Below, one piece after another: positions 54,924-63,935 of a DNA stretch of 64,000 bases. This stretch comes from Tissierella sp. (GTDB lineage Bacteria; Bacillota; Clostridia; Tissierellales; Tissierellaceae). Position 1 is the stretch's first letter, and every line of letters begins with the position of its first letter. The position numbers and the translations under genes were made by a program. The notes beneath the pieces are model-generated. The model saw only the letters and a program-made list of their open reading frames with translations, had not been told where the DNA came from and did not search any database. Where the stretch lies: contig NZ_JAVKTS010000004.1 in NCBI RefSeq assembly GCF_031460495.1, positions 244,023 through 308,022 of the forward strand, read 5' to 3'.

Positions 54924-56951
54924 ATGATTAACAATTTTGAGATTTCAAAATCTATGACTATTAAGTTGGATAATGAGCTACCGCCAATTCCTACATTTAA
55001 GAATGGCATAAGAAGAGCTCCAAAAAGGGAACTAAATTTGACACAGAGAGAAATTGAAATTGCACTTAAAAATGCCCTAAGATATGTACCGGAAGAGTTG
55101 CATGAAATATTGGCTCCGGAATTTCTAGATGAATTATATGTTCATGGAAGAATTTATGGATATAGATATAGACCTGAAGGAAATATACAAGGTAAACCAA
55201 TTGACGAATATAATAGTAAATGTATAGAAGGTAAAGCATTTCAAGTTATGATTGATAACAATTTGGATTTTGATGTTGCATTGTATCCATATGAATTGGT
55301 CACCTATGGAGAGACTGGTCAAGTATGTCAAAACTGGATGCAATATAGATTGATTAAGAAGTATTTAGAGGAGTTAACAGACGAACAGACTTTAGTAGTT
55401 GCTTCAGGACATCCAGTGGGGCTATTTAAATCCTCTATTACTAGCCCAAGGGTAATTATTACAAATGCACTTATGATAGGTGCTTTTGATGATCAAGAAC
55501 ATTGGATTAAAGCTCAAGCTATGGGAGTAGCAAATTATGGACAAATGACAGCAGGAGGATGGATGTATATTGGACCTCAAGGAATAGTCCATGGAACATA
55601 TAATTCTATTTTAAATGCTGGTAGGATAAAGCTAGGAGTAAAAGACGATGGTGATCTAAGGGGTCATATGTTTGTAAGCTCAGGATTAGGTGGTATGAGT
55701 GGAGCACAAGGTAAGGCTACAAAGATAGCTAATGGTGTAGGAATCATAGCCGAAGTAGATTATTCAAGAATAAAAACTAGGTTAGATCAAGGATGGATAG
55801 ACAAATCTTTTAATGATTTGAAAGAACTTTTTGAATATGCCCATAGTTATATGGCAAAAAAAGAAGCAGTAGCAATTGCATACCACGGTAATATTGTAGA
55901 TTTATTAGAGTATGCAGTTAATAATAATATCCACATAGAACTACTGTCAGACCAGACATCATGCCATGCTCCTTATGATGGTGGCTATTGCCCACAGGGA
56001 TTAAATTTTGAAGAAAGAACAGATATGCTTGAAAAAAATAAAACTCAATTTATTAAACTTGTAAATGAATCATTAATCCATCATTTTGAACTAATTAAAA
56101 AACTAGTAGAAAAGGGAACTTACTTCTTTGACTATGGAAATAGCTTTATGAAGGCGATATACGACGCAGGAGCTAAAGAAATCTCTAAGAACGGAATAGA
56201 CGAGTCAGAAGGTTTTATCTTCCCATCCTATGTAGAAGATATTATGGGGCCTATGTTATTCGACTATGGCTATGGACCATTTAGATGGGTTTGTTTAAGT
56301 GGAAAACATGAAGATTTAATAAAAACTGATAAAGCTGCTATGGAATGTATAGACCCTAATAGAAGAGGTCAGGATAGAGATAATTATATTTGGATAAGAG
56401 ATGCAGAGGCTAATGGACTTGTTGTAGGTACTCAAGCTAGAATTTTATACCAAGATGCACTAGGAAGAACTGAAATAGCATTAAAATTCAATGAAATGGT
56501 TAGAAATAAAGAAGTTGGTCCAATAATGTTAGGAAGAGATCATCACGATACAGGTGGTACTGATTCACCATTTAGAGAGACTGCAAATATAAAAGATGGT
56601 AGCAATATTATGGCGGATATGGCAACACAATGTTTTGCAGGTAATGCTGCTAGGGGAATGAGCCTTATTGCTCTTCACAATGGTGGAGGAGTAGGCATAG
56701 GGAAATCAATCAATGGTGGTTTTGGAATGGTATTAGATGGTTCAGAAAGAGTAGATAATATACTTAAGACTTCTATGCCATGGGATGTAATGGGTGGAGT
56801 AGCAAGAAGAGCTTGGGCTAGAAATGAAAATTCAATTTCAACTTGTGTTGAGTACAACAATAAGTTTAAAGATACAGACCATATAACAATACCGTTTGTG
56901 GCAGATGATAATTTGGTAAAGAGATTGGTCGAAGAAAAACACAATAAATAA
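54924..56951 (+). CDS. hutU: Urocanate hydratase, long form
   Basis: 675 residues, the long urocanase form like the mammalian enzyme (676) instead of the ~555-residue form of Pseudomonas and Bacillus. Motifs: YGETGQVCQNWMQYRLIKKY, VASGHPVGLF, GGWMYIGPQGIVHGTY, SGLGGMSGAQGKA (NAD-binding), and GRDHHDTGGTDSPFRET. It adds water to urocanate to give imidazolone propionate using tightly bound NAD. It starts 12 bases after hutH and lies 14 bases before ftcD. Confidence 0.95.
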   Translation: MINNFEISKSMTIKLDNELPPIPTFKNGIRRAPKRELNLTQREIEIALKNALRYVPEELHEILAPEFLDELYVHGRIYGYRYRPEGNIQGKPIDEYNSKCIEGKAFQVMIDNNLDFDVALYPYELVTYGETGQVCQNWMQYRLIKKYLEELTDEQTLVVASGHPVGLFKSSITSPRVIITNALMIGAFDDQEHWIKAQAMGVANYGQMTAGGWMYIGPQGIVHGTYNSILNAGRIKLGVKDDGDLRGHMFVSSGLGGMSGAQGKATKIANGVGIIAEVDYSRIKTRLDQGWIDKSFNDLKELFEYAHSYMAKKEAVAIAYHGNIVDLLEYAVNNNIHIELLSDQTSCHAPYDGGYCPQGLNFEERTDMLEKNKTQFIKLVNESLIHHFELIKKLVEKGTYFFDYGNSFMKAIYDAGAKEISKNGIDESEGFIFPSYVEDIMGPMLFDYGYGPFRWVCLSGKHEDLIKTDKAAMECIDPNRRGQDRDNYIWIRDAEANGLVVGTQARILYQDALGRTEIALKFNEMVRNKEVGPIMLGRDHHDTGGTDSPFRETANIKDGSNIMADMATQCFAGNAARGMSLIALHNGGGVGIGKSINGGFGMVLDGSERVDNILKTSMPWDVMGGVARRAWARNENSISTCVEYNNKFKDTDHITIPFVADDNLVKRLVEEKHNK

Positions 56952-56965
56952 ATGGGGGTATTTCA

Positions 56966-57862
56966 ATGGCAAGAATTGTTCAATGTGTACCAAATTTTAG
57001 CGAAGGAAGAGATAAAGCAATTATTGAAAAGATAGTTGAAGAAATTAGAATAGTAGATGGCGTGAAGCTATTAGATTATTCCATGGATAAAGATCACAAT
57101 CGTTCAGTAGTTACTTTTATTGGTGAACCAGAGCAGGTATTAGTAGCAGCTTTTAATGCATGTAAAAAAGCATCTGAGTTAATAGATATGAGAAACCACT
57201 TAGGTGAACACCCTAGAATGGGTGCAACGGATGTTATTCCTCTAATTCCAATATCGGACATAACTATGGAAGAATGTGTAGAACTAACTAAGGAATTAGG
57301 CAAGAGAATTGGAGAAGAACTTAATATTTCAGTTTACTTATATGAAAAATCAGCTAGCTCCCTAAGTAGAGAAAATTTAGCTGATGTAAGACGTGGACAA
57401 TACGAAGCTATGGCGACTAAGTTAAAGGAAGAAAATTGGGCGCCTGACTATGGTCCGATAGAGCTAAATGTAAAGGCAGGAGTTACAGCAGTTGGAGCAA
57501 GGATGCCTCTAGTAGCCTTTAATGTTAATCTAGGAACAAATGATATTAATGTTGCAAAAAATATTGCAAAAGCAATGAGAGCAAACGGTGGAGGATTCAA
57601 GTACTGTAAAGCTTTAGGAATAGAGATCAAAGAAAGAAATATTGTACAAGTAAGCATGAATATGGTAGACTACACTAAAACACCATTGTTTAGAGTGTTT
57701 GATGCTATAGAAAGAGAAGCAAAAAGGTATGGAGTAAATGTTATAGGTAGTGAAATAATTGGATTACTCCCAATGGCAGCCATGTTAGATGTAGCAGACT
57801 ATTATTTAAGAGTAGAAAATTTTGACCATAACCAAATCTTAGAAAAAAGAATGATGGAATAG
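56966..57862 (+). CDS. ftcD: Glutamate formimidoyltransferase (monofunctional FtcD)
   Basis: 298 residues, only the transferase part of the bifunctional animal enzyme. CVPNFSEGRD at the N-terminus, YSMDKDHNRSVVTFIGEP (the tetrahydrofolate and catalytic His region), HLGEHPRMGATDVIPLIP and NLGTNDINVAKNIAKAMR are diagnostic. It moves the formimino group of N-formiminoglutamate to tetrahydrofolate, releasing glutamate. The cyclodeaminase (FchA) needed to recycle formimino-tetrahydrofolate is not next to it and may be elsewhere in the genome. Confidence 0.95.
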   Translation: MARIVQCVPNFSEGRDKAIIEKIVEEIRIVDGVKLLDYSMDKDHNRSVVTFIGEPEQVLVAAFNACKKASELIDMRNHLGEHPRMGATDVIPLIPISDITMEECVELTKELGKRIGEELNISVYLYEKSASSLSRENLADVRRGQYEAMATKLKEENWAPDYGPIELNVKAGVTAVGARMPLVAFNVNLGTNDINVAKNIAKAMRANGGGFKYCKALGIEIKERNIVQVSMNMVDYTKTPLFRVFDAIEREAKRYGVNVIGSEIIGLLPMAAMLDVADYYLRVENFDHNQILEKRMME

Positions 57863-57870
57863 GTGATAAA

Positions 57871-59148
57871 ATGAAAGCTACTTTGGTTATAAAAGACATA
57901 GACAACTTAATAACCTTAAAAGGTGAAAACAAACCAAGGATTAAAGAAACATTAAAAGATATAGGAATAATTAAAAATGGTATAATTGCTCTAAATGGTG
58001 AAAAGATAATTTATATAGGTGAAGGTGCATTACCATCAAATATTATGATGGATGAAGATACTATTGTATTAGATGGTAAAGGAAAAACCGTAACTCCTGG
58101 CTTAGTTGATTCTCATACACACGTAGTCCATGGTGGTTCTAGGGAAAATGAATTAGCAATGAAGCTAAAAGGAGTACCTTATTTAGACATACTAGCAGCA
58201 GGAGGTGGTATTCACTCCACTGTGAAATCAACTAGAACAGCTACATTTGAAGAATTATATAATCAAGCAAATAAAAGCTTGAACATTATGCTTGAATTTG
58301 GAGTTACTACAGTAGAAGCAAAAAGTGGATATGGTATAGATGATTTTGATACTGAGTTAAAGCAATTAGAAGTGGCTAATCAACTAAATAAAGATCATCC
58401 CATTGATATTGTTTCAACCTTTATGGCAGCTCATGCTATACCAAAAGAATATAAGGAAAATTCAGATGAGTTTGTAGATATTATTATTGAGGATATGATA
58501 CCAGAAGTATCTAAAAGAAATTTAGCAAAGTTTTGTGATGTTTTCTGTGAAGAGGGTGTATTCACAATAGATCAATCAAGACGCATTTTGTTAGCAGCGA
58601 GGGAATATGGCATGGGAGCTAAACTTCACGCTGATGAAATTGAACCCTTAGGTGGAGCTGAACTGGCAGCTGAGGTTGGATGCATTACAGCTGATCATTT
58701 AATAGCTGCGTCAGATGCTGGAATTACCCAAATGGCTGAAAAAGGAGTAATAGCGAATCTATTACCTGGCACAAGTTTTAATTTACAGACAGGTAAGTTT
58801 GCTAGAGCTAAAAAAATGATAGAAGAGGGAGTTCCCATAGCATTATCTACAGACTATAACCCTGGAAGCTGTCCAACGGAAAATTTACAACTTATTATGA
58901 GTTTTGCAGCTTTAATATATAAATTAACTCCTGAAGAAGTTATTACTGCTGTAACTATTAATGGTGCCAGTGCTTTAGGTTTGGAAAAAGAAATTGGTAG
59001 CTTAGAATTAGGGAAACAAGGAGATATAGTAATTTTCGATGCACCAAATCTAGAATATGTCCTATATCATTTTGGAATAAATCATACAGATAAGGTAATT
59101 AAAAAAGGTAAAATTGTATATGAAAAATTAAAACCATTGTTTAACTAA
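57871..59148 (+). CDS. hutI: Imidazolonepropionase
   Basis: 425 residues, amidohydrolase superfamily. The metal site is read from DSHTHVVHGGSRENELAMK, KLHADEIEPLGGAELAAE, TADHL and STDYNPGSCPTENL; GIHSTVKSTR and the C-terminal LGLEKEIGSLELGKQGDI complete the fold. It hydrolyses imidazolone propionate to N-formiminoglutamate, the substrate of FtcD. It is the last hut gene; 8 bases separate it from ftcD, and a hairpin follows. Confidence 0.95.
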   Translation: MKATLVIKDIDNLITLKGENKPRIKETLKDIGIIKNGIIALNGEKIIYIGEGALPSNIMMDEDTIVLDGKGKTVTPGLVDSHTHVVHGGSRENELAMKLKGVPYLDILAAGGGIHSTVKSTRTATFEELYNQANKSLNIMLEFGVTTVEAKSGYGIDDFDTELKQLEVANQLNKDHPIDIVSTFMAAHAIPKEYKENSDEFVDIIIEDMIPEVSKRNLAKFCDVFCEEGVFTIDQSRRILLAAREYGMGAKLHADEIEPLGGAELAAEVGCITADHLIAASDAGITQMAEKGVIANLLPGTSFNLQTGKFARAKKMIEEGVPIALSTDYNPGSCPTENLQLIMSFAALIYKLTPEEVITAVTINGASALGLEKEIGSLELGKQGDIVIFDAPNLEYVLYHFGINHTDKVIKKGKIVYEKLKPLFN

Positions 59149-59154
59149 ATAACT

Positions 59155-59201
59155 GAGACTTTTGGCTTGAGGAAAAACAATCCCAAACTAAAAGTCTCTT
59201 C
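59155..59201 (+). terminator. Probable terminator after the hut operon
   Basis: GAGACTTTT (59155-59163) and AAAAGTCTC (59190-59198) pair over 9 bp with a 26-base loop that can pair further (TTGG/CCAA); the tail is TTCATT. Confidence 0.65.
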
Positions 59202-59222
59202 ATTATGGAGGAAGAGGATTGA

Positions 59223-60344
59223 ATGATAAAAGAACTAATTAGAGCATTTTCATTAATATTTGTGGCTGAAATGGGAGATAAAACCCAAATAATAGCAATG
59301 ACCTTTGCAACTCAGTATAAAGTAAAAGAAGTTATTTCTGGGGTTGTAATAGGTGTAATATTAAATCATGGTATAGCAATAATCTTGGGTAGATTTCTAT
59401 CAAAAGTTATACCTATGAATTTAATTCAAATTATTGCTGGTCTTATGTTTGTTATATTTGGTATAATGGCTTTAAAAGATGAAGAAATGGATGATGCTAA
59501 TAATAAAAGAATTTTTAGTCCTGTCGTAACTGTAGCATTGGCTTTTTTTATTGGAGAACTAGGAGATAAAACTCAGCTTACAGCAATGACATTATCAACT
59601 GAAGGAAATTATCCATTATTCATACTAATAGGATCTACCTTAGGAATGGTGGCCACATCAGGATTAGGTATATTTGTAGGTAGTAGAATTGGGGACAAAA
59701 TACCCGAGATGTTTATAAAATTAGCTTCATCAATAGTTTTTATATTATTTGGTAGCATAAAATTAGCAAATACACTTCCAAAAGCCTATATTAATATATT
59801 AAATATAGTATTATACTTATCAGGGATAATAATTATTGAATTGTATTTAGTAAAGAAATTAATTGTCAATAGAGGAAAACATGAAAAATCTCCTATGCAA
59901 CAAATCTCTTTAGAGCTTTATAATCAAACAAAACTCTTAAAAGAAAAATTGGATAGTATTTGTTTAGGTAAAGAAAATTGTGGAGAATGTATTGGAAGTC
60001 ATTGTCTAATAGGTTATACTAGATTTATATTAAATGAAGCAAGAGAAAATGAAAATTATTATTCTGAAGTAAATGTAGATATAAATTCCTTGATAAAAAA
60101 GGAATATGATATCAACAAGGTTATAGAGGCATTAAGTATGATAATATTAGACTCCATTAATAATGGCTGGAATAAGGAAGAAGATTTTGTTGTAAATAAG
60201 ATAAAGTCTTCATTAGAAATAATTCTGTTTGGTGGAAAATTGAACCATACTGTAGAACTAGAGACATATTTAAAAGAAACTAAAATGAGAAATAATAAGT
60301 ATGGTTTATTATTAGAAAAAAGAATTAATTCAATTTTGCATTAG
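59223..60344 (+). CDS. GDT1/UPF0016 family cation exporter with cysteine-rich C-terminal extension
   Basis: 373 residues. The two family signatures E-x-G-D-K-T are AEMGDKTQ (E16-D19) and GELGDKTQ (E112-D115) in two three-segment membrane halves (about 1-215). The TMEM165/GDT1 family, including bacterial MneA-type proteins, exports manganese or calcium. The remaining ~155 residues are not part of the family: a soluble helical tail with C247, C253, C256 and C261 in a C-x5-C-x2-C-x4-C array, able to hold metal or an iron-sulfur cluster. Start ATG 59223 behind GGAGGAAGAG. Confidence 0.85.
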   Translation: MIKELIRAFSLIFVAEMGDKTQIIAMTFATQYKVKEVISGVVIGVILNHGIAIILGRFLSKVIPMNLIQIIAGLMFVIFGIMALKDEEMDDANNKRIFSPVVTVALAFFIGELGDKTQLTAMTLSTEGNYPLFILIGSTLGMVATSGLGIFVGSRIGDKIPEMFIKLASSIVFILFGSIKLANTLPKAYINILNIVLYLSGIIIIELYLVKKLIVNRGKHEKSPMQQISLELYNQTKLLKEKLDSICLGKENCGECIGSHCLIGYTRFILNEARENENYYSEVNVDINSLIKKEYDINKVIEALSMIILDSINNGWNKEEDFVVNKIKSSLEIILFGGKLNHTVELETYLKETKMRNNKYGLLLEKRINSILH

Positions 60345-60377
60345 TAAAAATAATATTTTAAAAAGGGAGGAAATAGC

Positions 60378-60836
60378 ATGTCTGAAAATCAATATGTGGT
60401 ATTTAAATTAGGGAAAGGTGAGTTTGGTATTGACATAATGAATGTAAAAGAGATTAGTCCTTATGAAGAATCGATTTCATTGCCAAGTACACCTAATTTT
60501 ATTGAAGGTGTAATAAACTATAGAGGAAATGTAATACCAATTATCAACTTGAAGAAAAGATTATTATTAGGAGAATCAGAGATAACTAAAGATACTAGAA
60601 TTATTGTTATTAATTTAGATAATAAAGAAATCGGATTTATAGTTGACGAAGCTTCACAGACTGTTAGATTAAATGACGATCAAATAGATGAAGCCCCTAC
60701 ATTTATTGCAGGAGTTGATAAAAAATATATTACAGGTGTAGGCAAACTTGATGAAAAGAGATTGTTGATTTTGATAGATCTTAAGAAAATATTATCACAG
60801 GATGAAATAGAAGTAATACAAAATCTAGAGGTTTAA
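60378..60836 (+). CDS. CheW-like scaffold protein
   Basis: 152 residues forming one CheW domain: YVVFKLGKGEFGIDIMNVKEI, PSTPNFIEGVINYRGNVIPII and the EIGFIVDEASQTVRL block. CheW bridges chemoreceptors and CheA. No other chemotaxis gene is in the window; this copy is the first gene of a unit with a DegS-like kinase (6 bases downstream) and a DegU-like regulator, so it may serve a non-flagellar signalling role. Confidence 0.92.
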   Translation: MSENQYVVFKLGKGEFGIDIMNVKEISPYEESISLPSTPNFIEGVINYRGNVIPIINLKKRLLLGESEITKDTRIIVINLDNKEIGFIVDEASQTVRLNDDQIDEAPTFIAGVDKKYITGVGKLDEKRLLILIDLKKILSQDEIEVIQNLEV

Positions 60837-60841
60837 ATAAT

Positions 60842-62008
60842 ATGAGGGGTAAGCAAATCAGCTTGGAGAAGTTGAACTCTATATTAGAAAGTACTATAGA
60901 ATCAATTAAAGGTAGCAAGGATGAGATATTAGAGATTGTTGTTACATCTAGAGATGAGTGCAATAAGATTGAAGAAGAAATTAAGTTGTTGCAATCTAAG
61001 ATTAATGATATTTTACTAGAAACAGAAATACTGGAGGATAATGATAGAAAATATCGTAATGTTTTATCCAATAAAAGCAAGAATTTCAATATATTTAATG
61101 AAAGTGAAATTAGGGAAGCCTATGATATTGCAAATGAGAACAGGATTAAGCTCCTACTAAAGAGAGAAGAAGAAAAAAACTCAATTGAGAAACGTAGTGA
61201 ATTAGAGAGAAGATTGAAGAGCTCCTATGTAGTATTTACAAAGGCAGAGAATATTAGTAAGCAGATTAGTGTAGCAGCTGAGTATTTAATGGGGAATGCA
61301 GGTAATATTGCAGATACAGTTGATGAATTAAGCAAAAGACAATACTTAGGGATAAAGATTATAGAGGCACAAGAGGAAGAAAGGCATAGAGTTGCAAGGG
61401 ATATGCATGATGGGCCTGCTCAAGGTTTAGCCAATATTATAGTTAAGGCTGAACTGTGTGAGAGGCTTATGGATATGGATTCAGTTAGAGCAAAAAATGA
61501 ACTTCATAGTTTAAAAGATATTATCAGGGGAACCTTAAAAGATGTGAGAAAGATAATTTATGATTTAAGACCTATGTCATTAGATGATCTTGGGCTAGTT
61601 CCGACTTTAGAAAGATTTATTTCTATTTTTGAAGAAGATACGGGAATAAAAGTCAGCTTAAAGAAACTTGGAGTATTTAATTCTTTGGAATCAGCGATTC
61701 AAATAGCTATTTTTAGAATTGCTCAAGAATCATTAAATAATATCAGAAAACATTCTAAGGCAAAATCTGCTTCTATTATTTTAGAAAAATCTGTATCAAG
61801 ATTAAATTTATCAATTATAGATGATGGCATAGGATTTGATATAAGTAGTTCTAAAGAAAAGTATAATTCGATATCAAGTGGATATGGGTTAATTAGTATT
61901 AAAGAGAGAGTTGAATTGTTAAATGGAAACCTTCATATTTCATCTTCTGCAAATCTAGGAACTAAATTAAGCATATTCATACCCTTAGGAGAGGAGGAGC
62001 AATCATGA
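60842..62008 (+). CDS. DegS-like cytoplasmic sensor histidine kinase
   Basis: 388 residues without membrane segments. The N-terminal ~175 residues are a charged coiled-coil region like the DegS sensory domain. The HisKA_3 motif EEERHRVARDMHDGPAQG holds the phosphoacceptor H189, followed by LRPMSLDDLGLVPTL and a HATPase with RIAQESLNNIRKHS, DDGIGFD and GYGLISIKERV. It phosphorylates the response regulator encoded immediately downstream; the stop and start overlap (ATGA). Confidence 0.9.
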   Translation: MRGKQISLEKLNSILESTIESIKGSKDEILEIVVTSRDECNKIEEEIKLLQSKINDILLETEILEDNDRKYRNVLSNKSKNFNIFNESEIREAYDIANENRIKLLLKREEEKNSIEKRSELERRLKSSYVVFTKAENISKQISVAAEYLMGNAGNIADTVDELSKRQYLGIKIIEAQEEERHRVARDMHDGPAQGLANIIVKAELCERLMDMDSVRAKNELHSLKDIIRGTLKDVRKIIYDLRPMSLDDLGLVPTLERFISIFEEDTGIKVSLKKLGVFNSLESAIQIAIFRIAQESLNNIRKHSKAKSASIILEKSVSRLNLSIIDDGIGFDISSSKEKYNSISSGYGLISIKERVELLNGNLHISSSANLGTKLSIFIPLGEEEQS

Positions 62009-62664
62009 AGGAAAAAACAATTAGAATACTTTTAGCTGATGATCACAGATTAATTAGAGAAGGAATAAAACAAATATTGGAATTAGAGGATGATTTTATT
62101 GTTATTGGACAAGCTGGTGACGGGGAAGAAGCTTTCAATATGGTTACAACATTAATGCCAGATGTAATTTTACTAGATATTAATATGCCTAAGTTAAATG
62201 GAATTGAAACCCTTAGAAAGTTCAAAGATTTGGGTATAAAATCAAAAATCATAATTCTAAGTATTCATGAGGATAAAGAATACATAATGAAAACTTTAAA
62301 ATTAGGAGCTGATGGATATATATTAAAGGATTCATGTGCTGATATTTTGATAGAAGGAATTAGAAATGTAGCAAGGGGAGAGAAATATATCCAACAAAGT
62401 GTTGCCAAATTATTGGATGAGTCACATAATAGTGATGGGTATTGTAGTATTAACCTTGCAAAGATAAAATCATTAACAAAACGAGAGTATGAAGTACTAA
62501 TTCTTATTGCAGAAGGACTAAATAATAAGGATATTGCAGTTAGGCTGTATATTAGCGAGAAGACTGTCAAAAATCATGTGTCTAATATTTTTAGGAAACT
62601 TGATTTAAATGATAGAGTACAAGCTGCAATTTTTGCATATAAAAATGATATTAAAAAATTATAA
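62005..62664 (+). CDS. NarL/DegU-type response regulator
   Basis: 219 residues. Receiver domain with acidic pocket D12-D13 (LLADDHRL) and phosphoacceptor D58 in ILLDINMPKLNG, then a linker and a LuxR-type helix-turn-helix at ~150-215 (LTKREYEVLILIAEGLNNKDI, SEKTVKNHVSNIFRKL). By sequence and partner it resembles DegU, which controls degradative enzymes, motility and competence in Bacillus. Translational coupling to the kinase by a 4-base overlap; GGAGGAGG is inside the kinase gene. Confidence 0.93.
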   Translation: MKEKTIRILLADDHRLIREGIKQILELEDDFIVIGQAGDGEEAFNMVTTLMPDVILLDINMPKLNGIETLRKFKDLGIKSKIIILSIHEDKEYIMKTLKLGADGYILKDSCADILIEGIRNVARGEKYIQQSVAKLLDESHNSDGYCSINLAKIKSLTKREYEVLILIAEGLNNKDIAVRLYISEKTVKNHVSNIFRKLDLNDRVQAAIFAYKNDIKKL

Positions 62665-62695
62665 AAGACCAGTAGAATTATATCTTCTGGTCTTC
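62665..62695. terminator. Terminator shared by the convergent degU-like and LysR genes
   Basis: AAGACCAG and CTGGTCTT pair over 8 bp, extended by TAGA/TCTT-type pairs; the 3' arm lies inside the end of the LysR gene (stop at 62678). T-rich tail on +. Confidence 0.7.
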
Positions 62696-63589
62696 TATAT
62701 ATTGTAGTACATAATTTTTAAAAGCTTCGCTAAGGGGAGATAACTGTCTGCTCTTATGGAAAGCAAAATAGAATTTTCTTCTAAAGTCTATACCATCAAG
62801 ATAGAAGACTTTGTACTTATCTAAAGCAATGTCACTATTAATGGCTTTTTCTGATAAGAAGCTAACTCCTACACCTAATGATACTAATTCTTTAATAGTC
62901 TCAGTATCTTCAATATAGGCAGCAACATTAAGCTTGCTTACAGGAACCTTTGATTTTTCTAATAGGCTCTCAACTAAACCCCTTGTTCCAGAACCTTCTT
63001 CCCTTAATAAAATCTTATCATTAAATAAAACATCTTTACTTATTACAGAATAGTTATCTTCAGGATACTTTGAAGAGTTAGGAGTAATTAGAACTAATCT
63101 ATCTTCCATCAGATCAATATATTTAATACTATTTGAAGAATATTTAGCACCTAATATTCCAAAATCTGTTTCACCATCTAATATTCCTCTAACTACTTTT
63201 TCTGAATCTTTATCATTTAAAGAAAAGGTTACATCTGGGTAAGTATTTATGAAATTCTTTATTATTGAAGGAAGTAAATATTTTCGTGGAACTGAACTAG
63301 AATATATGTGTAAATGTCCTTGTATTTTACCTTGATAAGAAGCCAAATCAAACTTTGCCATCTCACAGGAATTTAATATATTTATTGCATATTTATATAG
63401 TAAATTACCTGCATCTGTTAAAGTTATTTTTTTACCATATCTATTTATTAATAAAGTACCTAGCTCTTTTTCTAAGTTTTGTATATGGTTAGTCACTGTA
63501 GGTTGAGTAATAAAAAGTCTCTCAGCTGCTTTAGAAAAGCTTTTTAGTTTTACAACCTCAACAAATGTCTCCAATTGCCTAAAATCCAT
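62678..63589 (-). CDS. LysR family regulator, selenium-metabolism-associated type
   Basis: 303 residues from ATG 63589 behind AAAGAGGTG. N-terminal helix-turn-helix: FSKAAERLFITQPTVTNHI and LEKELGTLLINRYGKKITL. The effector domain shows VPRKYLLPSIIKNF, YPDVTFSLNDKDSEKVVRGI and ILLREEGSGTRGLVESLL, the last typical of the LysR subgroup linked to selenium metabolism in Clostridia and of CysB-like regulators. No selD, selA or redox target is next to it, so the target cannot be named. It converges on the DegU-like gene. Confidence 0.88.
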   Translation of the reverse strand: MDFRQLETFVEVVKLKSFSKAAERLFITQPTVTNHIQNLEKELGTLLINRYGKKITLTDAGNLLYKYAINILNSCEMAKFDLASYQGKIQGHLHIYSSSVPRKYLLPSIIKNFINTYPDVTFSLNDKDSEKVVRGILDGETDFGILGAKYSSNSIKYIDLMEDRLVLITPNSSKYPEDNYSVISKDVLFNDKILLREEGSGTRGLVESLLEKSKVPVSKLNVAAYIEDTETIKELVSLGVGVSFLSEKAINSDIALDKYKVFYLDGIDFRRKFYFAFHKSRQLSPLSEAFKNYVLQYIEDQKI

Positions 63590-63806
63590 TATAACACCTC
63601 TTTATAAATTATTCTTAATAATAACATACCTATACATATTATCACATTACCTACATTGTACCAAAGAAAACATATTAAGCTATAATAATTTTAACAAATT
63701 TATCTATATTATAAAAGAACAAAATATCTATAAGTAACCTTGTAATTATTAATTTTAATAATATGTGAAAATGATTATATAAACATAAAATAAAATTTTC
63801 AAGAAT
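63590..63806. other. Intergenic region upstream of the tandem promoters
   Basis: About 215 bases of AT-rich sequence without an ORF or clear structure. It holds the LysR upstream region; weak inverted repeats around ATAACATACC...TATTAT (63621-63642) could be a regulator site but are not convincing. Confidence 0.5.
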
Positions 63807-63807
63807 G

Positions 63808-63836
63808 GTTGACAATATAACATAAACCATATATAA
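63808..63836 (+). promoter_or_regulatory. Strong promoter P1 of a downstream transcript
   Basis: Perfect TTGACA (63808-63813) and TATAAT (63831-63836), spacer exactly 17. Confidence 0.75.
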
Positions 63837-63906
63837 TAATAAAAGTCAGCTGAGACATTAAACAAACTTAAATCAAAAACGATTTAAAAAAAGTTTAAAA
63901 AAACGG

Positions 63907-63935
63907 TTGACAGCAAATGAAAAATTTGCTATACT
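63907..63935 (+). promoter_or_regulatory. Strong promoter P2 of a downstream transcript
   Basis: TTGACA (63907-63912) and TATACT (63930-63935) with a 17-base spacer, 99 bases after P1. The following region holds a short hairpin (GTCGCCTC/GAGGGACGAC area, 63942-63962) and GAACCTAGATAACTAAACAG, which resembles pre-16S rRNA leaders in Clostridia. The window ends before any rRNA, so the identity is inference. Confidence 0.7.

Noticed and set aside
60378..62664. A chemotaxis gene cluster
   Set aside because: Only CheW is present; the kinase is DegS-like and lacks CheA's Hpt and P5 domains, and no receptor or methylation gene is nearby.
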